The position numbers and the translations under genes were made by a program. Source: Cryptomeria japonica (lineage: Eukaryota; Streptophyta; Pinopsida; Cupressales; Cupressaceae). From it: 64,000 bases of DNA. Positions within the stretch are counted from its first letter, which is position 1. Each line of letters begins with the position of its first letter. Shown here piece by piece: positions 50,494-63,361 of this stretch. The stretch spans positions 147,430,849 to 147,494,848 of the forward strand of contig NC_081410.1 of NCBI RefSeq assembly GCF_030272615.1, in the 5' to 3' direction. The notes under the pieces were generated by a model, which was not told where the DNA came from, did no database searches, and saw nothing but the letters and a program-made list of their open reading frames with translations.

Positions 50494-50709
50494 CATGCTT
50501 AGGTCAATGCTTGGCGTCTAAGGTCACCACAAAAATCAACTAACACAACCAGACAAAGCACAAGGGAAACCCTTTAAAAGTCAACCAATGATGACACTAC
50601 CCATGCTTACATCAATGCTTGACATCCAAGGTCACCACATAAATCAACTAACACAACCAAATGAAGCACAAGGGAAACCCTCTAAAAGTCAACCAAGGAT
50701 GACTTATCT
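50494..50709. repeat. 108-bp tandem duplication
   Basis: Two copies with a 108-base period, starting CATGCTTA at 50494 and 50602. Both contain AAGGTCACCACA and CACAAGGGAAACCCT. They are about 90 per cent alike by eye. Confidence 0.8.
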
Positions 50710-52219
50710 TTTTGTGCTCATGTGCATGTGGGCTCTAATGGCAACCTCGCATGTTCTCATGTCCGTAACCCTCTCTCCAATTATTATCGCCTTCTCCTCC
50801 CGAAGAGCTATGATGTGTCTTAAAACCAACTTAGATTGATGACAATAATTAGACCATACACATAACCATTTCCAATGTAATAAACATTGAAACATTAATC
50901 GTGTTCACTATTCATAAAAGATTAACATCCATTCCATGAAAACTCAATTATAACAACTATCTGATGCAATTCCACATCTAGTCTCATATTCACCACAAGA
51001 TAACTATGCAAATATGAAGACATTATCAGTATCATAAGGTAGGGTGTAACGCTTTACCCATAAACATCATAACTCTGCATTGGAATTCCATTGGCCTTAG
51101 ATTGGAATAGTTAACTCTAGTTGATAGTATCTTGTTAAGGGATGACAACTTTTCATAATGATTGAGAACAACCACCTTTTTTAACTTATACCAATTAAGT
51201 GTACAAGGAAAGAGTCACATGGTTGAGCTACGATATTAATAGCACTATCATGATAGTCCTTCATCATTGCTTAATTTTCCTTTTGATCTGAAACTTCACA
51301 AGTTATAATGATTTATATGATAGTCATCATAATGATATCTTAAACATGGTTAATACGATCTCTCTTTGTAAGATGACAATGATCTCAAACACAATGTAAC
51401 TCTTATAATCAATGCTTCTCCTTTCATGATACTCATGTTGGAGTCTGATAGCTTTGATTATACTAATATCTTTTATAATATGTTTTAGCTCTTGATTGAT
51501 ATGATATGTTTCAATAAGACCATGTCTAATGAGATTTCCACATCTAAGATGTTTTGATATTGTGTATATAGATCTCAATACTAGGATAGAATCCTCTATA
51601 TGTTTATAGAAACTTTTCTTACTATTGATCACAAGATTTTATTAAGTATTTTAGCATGAATATTACATCTATTGTCTAATTCCTTTAACTACAATATGAT
51701 AGGGTTTGTATGGCATAGTGTGATTGAACTTTTTTATGTTCTCACAAACCCCATGTAGTCTTGGAGGTAGGATGGCCAAACTATTTAATATTATGATTTA
51801 TATTATCCTATGGCCATATTTATGATTACCATGTCCTTATGGTAGCATTCTTTATGATTTTGGTGGTAAACGATATCCCTTGAATCACTTTGAAACTAAT
51901 AATATTCACCATTGGTTGAGGAAACACAAAGATCTCATTAAAAACCATCTTGTACATTGATAACCTTATGGAGGATGGTAATAGGGTTGCACAAAGTGGT
52001 TATGGCTAAATGATAACTCGATAGTCCTATTTAGCCCATCTATGATAGCCCTATCTTGGTTATGACTTCATATGTACATAGTTTATTTCATTTCATCAAT
52101 TTCTAATAATTCTATAAGGTCTTAATGTGCCATCTCAAGAATTCATAAGTGCATTCCTACATCATGATAACATCAAGTGTTAATTGTTGTCCTCTCAAAT
52201 TTCATACCCTTAACTGTCA
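50710..52219. other. Unassigned intergenic DNA
   Basis: No gene or clear repeat recognised. Small open frames here lack family resemblance. Confidence 0.4.
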
Positions 52220-54020
52220 GAAGGCTCTTAAGAGATTGTCTCAATAGAATGTAACTTTGAGCAATTAGGAGATGCACGGAATGAACCAAGGCCTCCACTA
52301 ACATTCGCTAGCCTACCCTAACATGTCAATATAGTCAATTTGGTCCTACATGGCGCAGAAGAAAAAATATCTATTGGCATCTATATATTTCTCAAATGAG
52401 GCATTTTGCAACAATAAATTTAATGTTGGCATCTTCAAATGGTCTAGAGTTGAAAAAAAAATGAGATAGGGTGCTATAGAGGGGACCTACATCCATCTAT
52501 AGATGCAAATGAGAAATTACTAGGTGGCGTAAATTAAGAAAACAAGTAGACAAAAGTTTGACATTTGTGTGCTTCCTTTTAAGAGACTATCTCACCAAAA
52601 CATAGCATGGAAGGATCCAAAGACTTGTAGAACAAACTAAGACATCTACTAGCATTCATTAAACCACCTCAATATGTTAGTGAATTCAATTCGATCCATG
52701 AGGTGCAAAAAAATGTCTATTAACACCTTTACATCACTTTTAAATGAGGCATTTTGCAAGAATTCATTCACTAGTAAGACAATCAAATGGTTTGGAGTTG
52801 ACCAAAATTGAGAGAAGATATTACAGAAGGACCCAACTTCCATTTGTAGTTGTAAATTAGACATTCCTAGGTGTCATTGATTGAGAGAACATGCATGTAA
52901 AAATTTAGCAACTTTTTTTTTCTTAGTGCTCTTAAAAGGCTACCTTGGTGCAAAGTAGCTTGGAAGGATCAAAAGACTCAGGAATGAGTTGAGGCCTCCA
53001 CTAGCATTCAATGGTGCACCTCAATATATTGGCACAATCAATTTGTCTTATGAAGTTAAAAATTGAGATATGTTATTATGAATGGGCCCCACATCCACTT
53101 GAAGGTCTAAACAAAATAATCTTAGGCCCCACAAACTCTAAGAATTGCTTCATCAAAGTTTGACAATTTTTCTCTCAAGTCCCTTGAGAGACTTTACTAG
53201 AACTCTATAGCTCGAAAGGATCAAGAGACCTAGGGAGTGAAATGGGGCTTCCTCTAGCATTTACCCTCTTACACCAACGTTGGCACAATTAGTTCAACTC
53301 CATAATGTAAAGACCATAAAATATGGCTATTGGCACATTTTTACTGTTCTCAAATGAGGCATTTTGTAAGTATACATTTCTTGTTTGCATGATCAAACAA
53401 TTTTGTGTCCACAAAGTTTTAGAGAGGTTATTATGGATGGATCCCACATCCACGTGTATGTCCAAACAAAGCATTCCTAGGTTCCATGAACTTTGAGAAT
53501 TGCTCTATCAAACTTAACATTTTTTTGTTCTTGTGTATTTTAAGAGACTTTGTCAAAACCTTGTAAGCTAGAATAATTGAAATACTTGAGGAATGAACTA
53601 AGTACTCCCCTAGAATTCGCCCACCCAACTTTCCATGTTGATGGAATTAGTTTGGCCCCATGATGCAAAGAAAAAAATATATGGCTATTAGCAGCAATAT
53701 ATTGAATGCCATTGAGGCATTTTGCGATGCATCCTCATTTACACGATCAAACAATTTTGAGTTGACCAAAATTAATAGGCTATTATGAGGGGACCCCACA
53801 TCCACTTGGTCCAATGAAATATTCCTAGGACACAAACTTTAAGAACTACTACATCAAATTTTGATAATTTTTTCTCTCAAGTCTCTTAATTAAGGAACTT
53901 TGTCAAAACTTTGTAACCTAGAAGGATCAAAAGGGTTGGGAAATGAAATGGTTCCTCCATTGATATTCACCTATCCACCCTTACGTGTTGCTATAGTAGG
54001 TTCAACCACAAAACACAAAT
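52220..54020. repeat. Degenerate tandem array of about 350-bp units
   Basis: About five diverged units. The landmark GAGGCATTTTG recurs at 52398, 52745, 53355 and 53714. A second landmark (GAAAGGATC or GGAAGGATC followed by AAAAGA-like sequence) recurs near 52610, 52965, 53215 and 53920. Each unit also has CCACATCCAC(T/G)TG and AAGAGACT. The third unit has lost about 260 bases, including GAGGCATTTTG. Confidence 0.75.
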
Positions 54021-56269
54021 TTATGCAATTTTAAACTTTTGCAACTTTTTGTTTTTAAGTTGAATCTTCACAATTCTTCAATTTCATCTTAAATCGTATT
54101 ATCTTTAATTCTAAACCAAAAATGTCTTTGATCTATGGCCTCATGCAAATTTATTGTACATGTACCAATTTGATAACAACTTTTTCACTTTTGATAATGT
54201 TTTGTAACTTTGGTTCAAATTTGAATTTTCTATTTTTTTCCCTCTTTGATTCTTTATTTTATGTCATTCCTTCACATTAGGACAACATTGGTACACTCAT
54301 TCAATCTTTCCATCTATTTAAAACAATCCATAGAGTTATTTTGTAAGTGTTACATATGATCATCCTAATTAAGACTTACAATAACCCTCTTTACCAGCAA
54401 TCATGTTTTCCTTATTTTTCACTTTTCTATGCTCATTATCCATTAAGACATCACAAGGGTCATTAGCAAGGCATTTTATACAATGGTAAGCTCATTCCAA
54501 TTATTGACTTGAGGGATACAAACTATGAATAAGAGAAAGGATGACCATTTGTTGAGGAACAATCAAATGAAGCATTAGAGGAGGCACTTTCCTAACAATC
54601 TTTTGTGAGGAAGTTGCTTAGGTACAAAGACTACCTAGAAATCATCTTCCATTTGTGACCTTGTGAGGACTACCCTATAAACTATTTTTCAGTGATGGTG
54701 AAATATTATTTATAAGAAAGAAAAGAATCTTGAAGATTAAGTTGGTTTTGGGCACCGAACTCCCAATAGGTTGTTTTGGACGCTTGTAACAATATTTTTT
54801 ATGGTTGTAACACCTCCACATGAAGACCAAGGCTACCTTATAAACTATGAAAAATAATACATCCACAAGGCATGTTAGTTACCAATGTTTAATAATATAC
54901 TTGGATTTTACCATGGAAGGGATACGATAAACAACTTGTGCACCTCAATTAAAGGGTTAAAATGCTATATAAACAAGAGTTCGGAATATAAGTTAAATGA
55001 AAACTCTATTTGTGGGTGTTGAAAAGGTGAAAAATGGAAGGATTCTTTGTTATCTCTATTTGTAGAGATGATACAAACTTAAGGCTCCTCTTAATGTTTT
55101 TTTTCCTCGAAGAGGTTTTATCACATAAATATTACATTATGTGTTTGTTCTTTAATTCCATATTTTTCTTCTGCTACTAATTTTGTTTCCTGTACTTTCC
55201 ATTTTATTATATACTATTTAAGAGCAATTTTACAATTAAACCCTAATTTCCATATATAGTTGTTACCTTCAATTGTAATACTTTGCACAATCAACATTTT
55301 GAGAAGTTAAACCCAACAAAAGAGAAAAAGATCAATCTCAAGATGAGAAGATCGAAATCCAGACAAATTTTCAGCGTAGCAAAAGCAAACGTCTAGCTTA
55401 GCCACTCATCATTGTTCAACCAACACAACTTCACCCACCATTCTTGAAATATCTTTACCAAACAATTTTTCTTTCAAAAATTGTAGTGAAAGAATGTCAA
55501 ACATCACTCAAATCCCTAAAAGGGGAGGATTATAGAGAAACATAGGGTTCACTCCAAGGTTAAAATCAAAATCTCCTCTCTAAACACTCAAACTATGCTT
55601 TCAAAATTTCCTCTTTAGCCCTAATGTAGCTAGAAGGAAACAAATAAGGCTTTTTACACTGAAAAAATAGACATCTTTGAACTCCAAAACAACCCTACCA
55701 AAGAAGAGCTCTTCACTCTAAAGAACCATTTATTAGAGCACCATCCTTCCCAATAAAAACTCGACATCCAAAACATAAACAAAACCACTAGAGCCACAAC
55801 AAGATCTTGAGCAACCATCTACAACATCCACAATAAAACCTAATTGACACCCAATGAAGCCTTTCCCAATCTTTAATTCCAAAGCAGCAACATATTGGCA
55901 CCAAACCCCAAAAAGACCAAGCATGAAATATTGCCTTCAACCCCTAATGAAAGTTCCATTAACAAATTTGAATAAGTCAAGATTGTATACTCAATCGAAG
56001 ACGAAAACTAAGACCTCTGCAACTCTTTGCATCAAATAGATTTGTCATTTTTACTTATTGTAGAACTCCCTCACATAGCACACTAATTCTTATATTCAAC
56101 AGTCACTATTGCCAAAATATTTTAACATCCAAACTTCTGTATTTCTTCAAACTAGTTTCAAATGTAATAAACATAATGCAATTGTAATTAGTTTGACTCT
56201 TTGGCAACAATTGAGAATAACTCTCAATATCAACGACCACCTGTACAAAGGCTAGTTTGACGTAAGATG
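54021..56269. other. Unassigned intergenic DNA
   Basis: No convincing gene. Short minus-strand frames near 55924 and 54866 have no recognisable domain. Confidence 0.4.
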
Positions 56270-57900
56270 TTTTTTATTAAAATAAGCAACAAAACAAGAG
56301 TGTTCGCCCTTTATACAAACAACCCATAAGCAGCAAAAAAAAAAAAAAGGAAGTAAAACTAGGGTGCAAACCCTTAACAAACCAAGGTCTAACAGTTTTT
56401 AACAAGTCAAAAGACTATTACTAAAAGTCTATCAAGCAATCAACAACCCAGAACCCCGAAAGAAACCCAAAACTTGACCTAAATGAGTTTAGGGGGGAGG
56501 AGGAGAGAGCTTACCCTTTCACCTACGACAAACAACAATCCAAGCAATACTATTATTAGGACCATCATGAGAAGGATCAGGTGAGGGAGTCCCCACAGCA
56601 TTACTATCCAACTGCTACAGAGCCACGACAAGAGAAGATTCACCAAGAGCATATTGCTACTGCAGAACCACAGCAAGAGTAAATTCACCAGGAGCAGATC
56701 GCTACTGCAAGACCACAACAAGAGTACAATCATCAAGAGCAATTAGCTATCGTAGAACGAGAGCAATTAGCTATTGTAGAATGAGAGCAATAGGTGAAGG
56801 AGCCACAAGAGGGCCAACAAGGGCCTCAACAGCGAGTAACCCCAAAGTATGAAAAGTCATCCAAATCGTGAGAATAAAAAGCCTTGGCAATCAAGTGATC
56901 AATTGTAGCATCTTCCCACCAAGTACCTTTGTGGCAAGAGAGAACAATCCGAAGTTAAATGACCCATAGAAAAATATCTTTGACAGCAAAAGAAGAGGCC
57001 CTCATAATCCAACAATTGAGTCCAAGGCCTATCCCAAACCACTAGAACCACATTCCCAAGGAGAGGCATAGAGATGTCAATGTTGATTAAAATACGGACA
57101 AAAGCAGAATGACCCATGGAAGTCATGACATCATCCACTTTCATGAAACAACCAATAAAGTTACCAATGCCCTCATAACAAGAATGCTCCCAGAAATGAA
57201 GGGTGAGGTAAGGAAAGCAAACCCCAAACCATATGCACATTTAGTGGTTTGGTAAGAAGGTTAAAAGAAGTTGTCCAGAGAGAGAGAGAGAGAGTTAACT
57301 CCCCAAACCCACAACTTGCCAAACACCAAATCACAATAATGAGAAGCAGCAAAGGAAGCAATGAAAAAACCTTTAGCACAAGGGTAAAGCTCAATGCTAC
57401 TAGCAACAAAAGGCTTCCAGGAATCACATACCCAACAATGGAGGTCAGAGAGAGAAGGCCAAAAACTAGCAAATCTGCACATTAACCCACAACATTCATA
57501 AAAGCCAACATTTTCAACCACATCTTGGCCACAAACCACAACTAAGGAGATTTTGGTACAAGAAAGAAGTTGAAATTTCCCTTTGGGATGAGCAACAGAT
57601 CTGACCACGCATGCAAAACTTCGTCCACCAACAATAGGAGGTCCAAGAGGGAACTTAGCACCCACAATAACTCTAACAAGGCCACCATCACCAGCAAGAG
57701 CAACAGCAACATCACCAGGCAAGGCAGCCACAATGCCAGCATCACCCCATGGAGGACAACGCAAAGCATCATCGACCCCCACAGCAGATAGACGGGGCAC
57801 CCACCTTCGCAAGAGAGGATGAGAGCACGACAGAAGCAGACAAACCCGCACCCACTGAACCAGCAGAAGGCGCAACAGGCAAAAAGTTCAAATCCCATTG
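56270..57900 (-). mobile_element. LINE-6: ORF1-only LINE remnant
   Basis: Minus-strand fragment with an ORF1 N-terminus and DUF4283 region, then a 3'-type tail ending in AATAAAAAA near 56270. Endonuclease and RT are absent between them. A stretch of short tandem repeats with the core GAGCAATTAGCTAT(C/T)GTAGAA lies at 56627-56790. Boundaries are approximate and no target duplication was found. Confidence 0.5.
56899..57875 (-). pseudogene. LINE-6 ORF1: DUF4283 protein with degenerate knuckle
   Basis: The frame 57875-57261 contains GPPIVGGRSFACVVRSV, typical of plant LINE ORF1 starts, then ELYPCAKGFFIASF, the hydrophobic core of DUF4283. After a shift, 57240-56899 reads IGNFIGCFMKVDDVM, ILINIDISMPL and LLDYEGLFFCCQRYFSMGH, the DUF4283 end and a damaged knuckle. 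An RNA-binding role is inferred from the family. Confidence 0.65.
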
Positions 57901-59031
57901 GCTGGTAAGAGCAGACCTCAGAGACATCGGTGAGCAGACATCGTGTTCAAATGGAACACATTATGCAACTACAGTTGTTTCTAAAGATAAATACAACCTT
58001 CATATACTTCACATGATGCTTTTCAAAACACATTAAAAACCATTTTCATTGTCATATAACCACAAGTCAATAAAATGGACAGTGTTGAAGCAAATTCAAA
58101 AAAAATACGACACTGCAGTTTCCAAGAAAATATTGCCACGTTTTAGGAAAAGTACATAACAAATATCGACGGTGTTTTTTTGTTATAAAACGACTACCTT
58201 CCGTAATGTCATCCATCATAGGGTTCTCGGTTAAATCAATGCTCTCAACTTTAAAAATAAGTAACATTTAAAATTATGCACATTAACGAAGTCAACCCAA
58301 ATATGCTAAAATTTATATGAAAAATGGAGGTGATCCAGAGTCCAATTAGAAAAGGAGATACGAATTGCTTATGTAACCTACAAAGTCAATAAAACAAGAT
58401 TTAAAACTAGAAACCAAATGAAGACACGCAGCCTTTCAACTATTATCAAGATAACAATTTTTATAATTCTATCAAATTATTATAAAAGCATTATTCTATG
58501 CTGCTCTTGAAGTTTTAGCAGTGGTCAGCCTTCAAGCGAACATCATTCTACTTGTAACCTTTATTCCCCATTATTGCAGATTATACTGTTGTGCCTTCTC
58601 CGACTCAATGAGCATATACAACATCCTGAAACTTAAGTGCTTGTTATCTAATACTACCCTAGGAATCTTACAGAATCCAAATGTGAGCACACCGCTCACA
58701 AGTATAAAGCTTATACAAAGAACATCCAAAGAGAAATGCATTTTAGTCACCTTGTATGATCGAAAAAAACTTGAACATAGTATCCCACAATTATAATGTA
58801 CAAGAACACTACTTTAAAATAAAATCTGTAGAATCATCTGCAGAATTGGCCCCAAGTTTAAGTTTGTATGATGCCTGTAAAATTTAAGATAAAAAAAATA
58901 ACATTTTCAGCATGTTTAAGGTTGGGAAATCACCTATAATCGTTATAAAATAAATGTCAATAACTACAATGAAATCACCCAATTTGGTACAATCAAACAT
59001 AAAAATATAGCAATATGTACTGTACCATTGT
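57901..59031. other. Region downstream of the vacuolar sorting receptor gene
   Basis: Includes the 3' untranslated region of the minus-strand receptor gene next to 59031; its end was not located. No other gene recognised. Confidence 0.4.
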
Positions 59032-61326
59032 TTATAATGTTTCGCTGTGAATATGATTTGGATTCCCTTCCTGGCTGTCAAGAGGCATGTATTGCGCCAT
59101 GATGGCCCTGATTTCAGAGTCCACATATGACTGCAAAACAAGGAGAAGAAAAGAAAAAGAATATCACTTGTAATTCATTCATAAAAAGCAAGCATAAATC
59201 CCGAGTCCTTAAACATAAAACAAAGAAATCAATAAAATTCTCAAATATTGACTTACTCTGAATCTGTATTTATAATATATGTAACCTCCAATAGCAAGAG
59301 CAGCCACCACAAACAGTACAAAAATTATAGCACCCCCACCGGTCGTTTTTTGTTGAGACTTCTTACCTGGATCACAAAACCATGACATGGAATAATAACT
59401 TTACTATGATTACAAAATGATAATGATCATATAGAAAATAAGAATAGAAGTATGCATATTCATACCAATTTTTTAAATTTATGTAAATGGAACTGTAAAT
59501 GTATTAAATAACAAATTAAATTTGGCAAAGGGCAGATTGGAACCATCACAGTGGGTATAACCATCTCCCTTATACTGAACACCTTCAACCAAAGGACACT
59601 CACAGACCCTTCCACGGAAAGTATCCTGCAAAAATAAAAGGTCATAGATATTCCTAGCATGCAATTTTAACAGCAATAATGCAAACTTACTATAAGAAAA
59701 ATTAGAAACTCATCTTGTCAAAATAAAATATTCTATACCTTGCAAGCTGTTATATTTCCCTTCTTATCTTGCCAGCAACCGCCATTATTTACCAAACATT
59801 CATTTGTCTCCATGTCTAGATTCAGAAAATATTATAGTTAATTTCGATAGTCACTAATTTGTAAATCTGCCTCATTCACAAATTGTCCTAGGCTATGCAA
59901 TGAATATACAATTGTCTTTTGCAGTAGTCCATGTTAACCCAAACAGTTACTGGACATTTAAAAATACATAATACTTCACTCCTGAAATGTATGAATATAG
60001 CCAGATAAAACTGAATCTCACCATCATTCAAGCAAACTGTAGGTTCAGTGGTCTCCTTATAACCAGAACAAATTGCTTTCATGACAGCTCCTTTGTCCAG
60101 TTTTCCTGCAATGAGAACATGTGAGTATGTCACACTTGGACTCATGTGTATCACAGAACAACAAAACGTACTTAAAGGTAATATTCTCAACCTCTGTATT
60201 GCCTTTTGTTAATAACAAGAGTGGGTAATATTGTGACATCACCACGAGATCCATGTCCAACCTGAGGAATCCAAAACCGAAGCACAGAAAAAAAAAAAAA
60301 AGTTAAAACAAAATTGATCAGCAAATTCTGACATATTTTATGAAGAATTGTCATTTGCAACTGAATAGAACTTGTCATAACAAATAGATTAACTTCTAAA
60401 CTAACCTGTGCATCTTGCTCAGCTTTCAAAATAGAGTTTTCAGTATCTGCATTTGGATCCCCCATGCATTTTTCTATCTTCTTCCTATCCAGACCTGCCA
60501 AAAAGCATTTGATGATAATGAACTAGAACATCATCTAATCATACTCTTAATACTTAATTTCATTTGAATAGTCAAGACTCAAAACAGACACATTAAAGGC
60601 GATAGAAACTTAAGGAAAACAAAAAAAGAATACCTAGAGATTTGATGACACCGTCTGCACATTCTTTGTTATATTTTTGATCCTTCATTGGACATCTGAT
60701 ATGGAAATCAGTGACATAATCCCACCAAACCCAGGGTTTGCCATCATCTTTTGCAACATTAAAGACACACAGTTGTCTCAGATTTTCAGTCACCACATCT
60801 TTCCCATCATACCCCCGATTAAAGTCCTGTTCTGGATCAGGTGCACAGTATCTTCCATTATTAATGCATTGAGCTTTGCACTGCTTGCTCACAGTAAAGG
60901 CCGGAGGGCAGTACCAAGTGATATAGTGAGGAGTAAATTTTGTGTGTTCTTCTTTCTCAAGAATTTGAGCAGCTCCTTTGAAATTCTTTAAAAATTCCAT
61001 CTGCATATTACACTTCAACCCACATTCATCGTTGCTATTTGTCCACAACTCATACTCCACACGTTCATCTGTGTGTGGAACAGACTCTCTCCAGTCCAAA
61101 TTAATATTGACCATTTCCCCCTTTTTAATAGCTTCTTTCAGTTTGTCACCTAATTTTTTCTCAATGAGGGCAGAGGGAATAGTGATATTCTCAAGATATT
61201 CATAAGTTGAACTACCTTCTTCAGGTGAATCCATAGTTATCAAAGGTTCTTCCTTGTCATCAGACACAAGCACAGCCGCCGCTCCAGCTTTCTGAGCATT
61301 CCAGACTTTCAAAGCAAAAAAGCACT
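59032..61326 (-). CDS. VSR: Vacuolar sorting receptor, exons 2 onward (5' end outside the window)
   Basis: Type I membrane cargo receptor of the Golgi and prevacuolar compartment that binds vacuolar sorting signals. Eight exons join in frame with GT-AG borders: 61326-60634, 60494-60406, 60261-60192, 60105-60022, 59815-59739, 59625-59544, 59366-59257, 59130-59032. They encode the end of the PA domain ([18 protein letters not shown]), the cysteine-rich central domain ([17 protein letters not shown]), one EGF-like module ([20 protein letters not shown] to YKGDGYTHC), a transmembrane helix ([20 protein letters not shown]) and a cytosolic tail with the YMPL sorting motif. The family normally has two more EGF modules before the membrane span; here exon 59544 splices straight to the membrane exon in matching phase. 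The signal peptide and first part of PA are missing; the first exon should lie right of 64000 or be lost. Coding exons show no stops. Confidence 0.92.
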
Positions 61327-63361
61327 CTGCAATGGAGGGGCAGAAGGCTCAATTCAGATAAAATAAATAGAACATTAAGTCTTGACAATCAAAATTCAGC
61401 CAACTTAATAAACAAAAGATTTAGTACTTTATCATTTAAAAGTAAACGATGAGAATAAAATCCAGTGTCACATGATCAAGCATGTCAAAAGCGGTCAAAG
61501 TAAGGCTAAAAATACTTTCATGTGTTAAACAAATCTTCAAAGATGAAAAAGTGTGGTGTTTATAGAAATATAACAATAAAATCAAATCACCAAATCACAA
61601 TTCAGAAGCTACTTTTTGGCCCATTCCATATTACTATTTACACAAGTTTTTTTAACGCATTTGAATTTTTTTTTAAATCTATAAATATTTTAATAAACCA
61701 ACTGGCACAATGGAGGAGGTTCTAGATCAACTCAAATAATGGAAAGTGATTGATAGATTCACCAATTCGCAATCTCATTGTAAGTAAAAACCCTGTGAGA
61801 AAGTCTAAATTAGCATATATTATACCATTTCTTCATTGTATTTTTAAGTTACTTTTTTCACAATATAAGAAATATAAACAAATACTTTAACACAATTAAT
61901 AGCGCCCAAAACATGGGCAATAATGGCATCCAAATTTATTCCTCAGCATCTCCCCATTACATGGCCTTGCTTTGTGTTCCTATCAAAATAAGCTGCACTG
62001 AAACAGGACTTAATCAATTTCGGGTTTCCAAATACCATTAAACCAGCAATTAAAAATAGAAGAACCCTGCAGTGCATACATATTTATTATTTATTAAGAA
62101 TATCAATCAACCAAGTGTGTATTTTCATTACCCATATGGTTTGAATAAATTCTTCCAGATAACCTATTGCTTGTATAAGTCGGAGAAGTAATAACCAAAA
62201 AAAAAAACTGCAGTTAATTGAGGCCCAGCATTAAGCTGTACCATTTTGATCTGTTCAGCCATACAAAACTGCTGACCAGGGTTCTCGGTTGCAAAAATGT
62301 AGTTTATTGATAAAACTGCCAAAATAACACAGTTTATTCAATAAACCACAAAATCCCACAGTTAACTGCAGTTTGGCATTGGGATCATGCTGATCTAAAT
62401 TGTCCAGCAATGTACAATTATTGACCACAGTTTAGTCAACAAAACACAGCTTTCAAAAAACACTGCTAAAACTGCAGTTTTTTCAACAAAACACAGCTTT
62501 CAAAAAACACTGCTAAAACTGCAGTTTTTTCAACAAAACACCCTTGCCCTCTTCAATATAAAATTGAATTCTACTTTTTTTATTTTATCAATTTTCCAAC
62601 TCCACACTAGGAGAACAAAACATTTTACTTTCAGAAAAAGGTGAACAAGTAAACAGGTGAATTAATGACCAACAAATTAGGTCACGCTTCTGGCATTGCT
62701 GGTTTTCAACCTTTCCACATTACTTTCAGTTATTCTCAAGCTGCCATGTGAAAGAGGTAAGGCCCATGAGTGTATTTCATGTTTTAGTTTAAATTTTCTG
62801 GGTTAGAGTTAGTTGTTTAAGTAAATATAATGTTTACTTCTAAGCCTAAGCCCTGACATCAAAGATTAATGTCAGAAACCCTAACCCTAACATTTTTTAT
62901 TTTAGGGTTTGATTTAATGATCTTTTTACTACACGGTACCGAATATGTTGTCATTGTTATGCTAAATCTAACTTTAAGCTTAAACTATTACTTTAGTGTA
63001 CAGTTAGCATTAGGTTTTTTGGTAATTCCTAAATAAAAATTTAAAAGGTGCACTTGCTATATACTAAACCCAACCCTAATCCCACAAAAAAACACATTTA
63101 GGGCTTGGTACTTTTTCTGCTTTTATTATACCTAAAGACTGCTATGCTGAAATTCACTCTAGCCCTAAAATATTTTTTTAGTTTAGAATTAGGGTTAGTT
63201 ATTTTAAAATTTTTACTAAACATTAAGACAGCTATGCTTTTCATTTTTTAATATTTATTAACCCCAATGGCTATGCATTTATTTATTATTTAAGCTCATA
63301 ATGCCACGTGAGCCTATTGCAACTACATGCCCAATTCACATAGGCTAAAATGCTATTTTTG
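61327..63361 (-). other. Intron or 5' region of the vacuolar sorting receptor gene
   Basis: The acceptor site (TGCAG) ends at 61327 on the minus strand. No upstream exon is visible to the right edge, so the first intron probably exceeds 2.6 kb. A 47-bp tandem repeat occupies 62437-62541. Telomere-like CCCTAACCCTAAC occurs once near 62880. Confidence 0.55.
62437..62541. repeat. 47-bp tandem repeat
   Basis: Copies begin CAACAAAACAC at 62437, 62484 and (partial) 62531. Each contains GCTTTCAAAAAACACTGC and AAACTGCAGTTTTTT. Confidence 0.85.

Noticed and set aside
57261-57485. Plus-strand frames opposite LINE-6 ORF1
   Set aside because: Shadows of the minus-strand DUF4283 frame.
62870-62900. Telomere-like CCCTAACCCTAAC
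   Set aside because: Only two units and of a non-plant type; plant telomere repeats are CCCTAAA. The surrounding DNA is simply rich in CCTAA.
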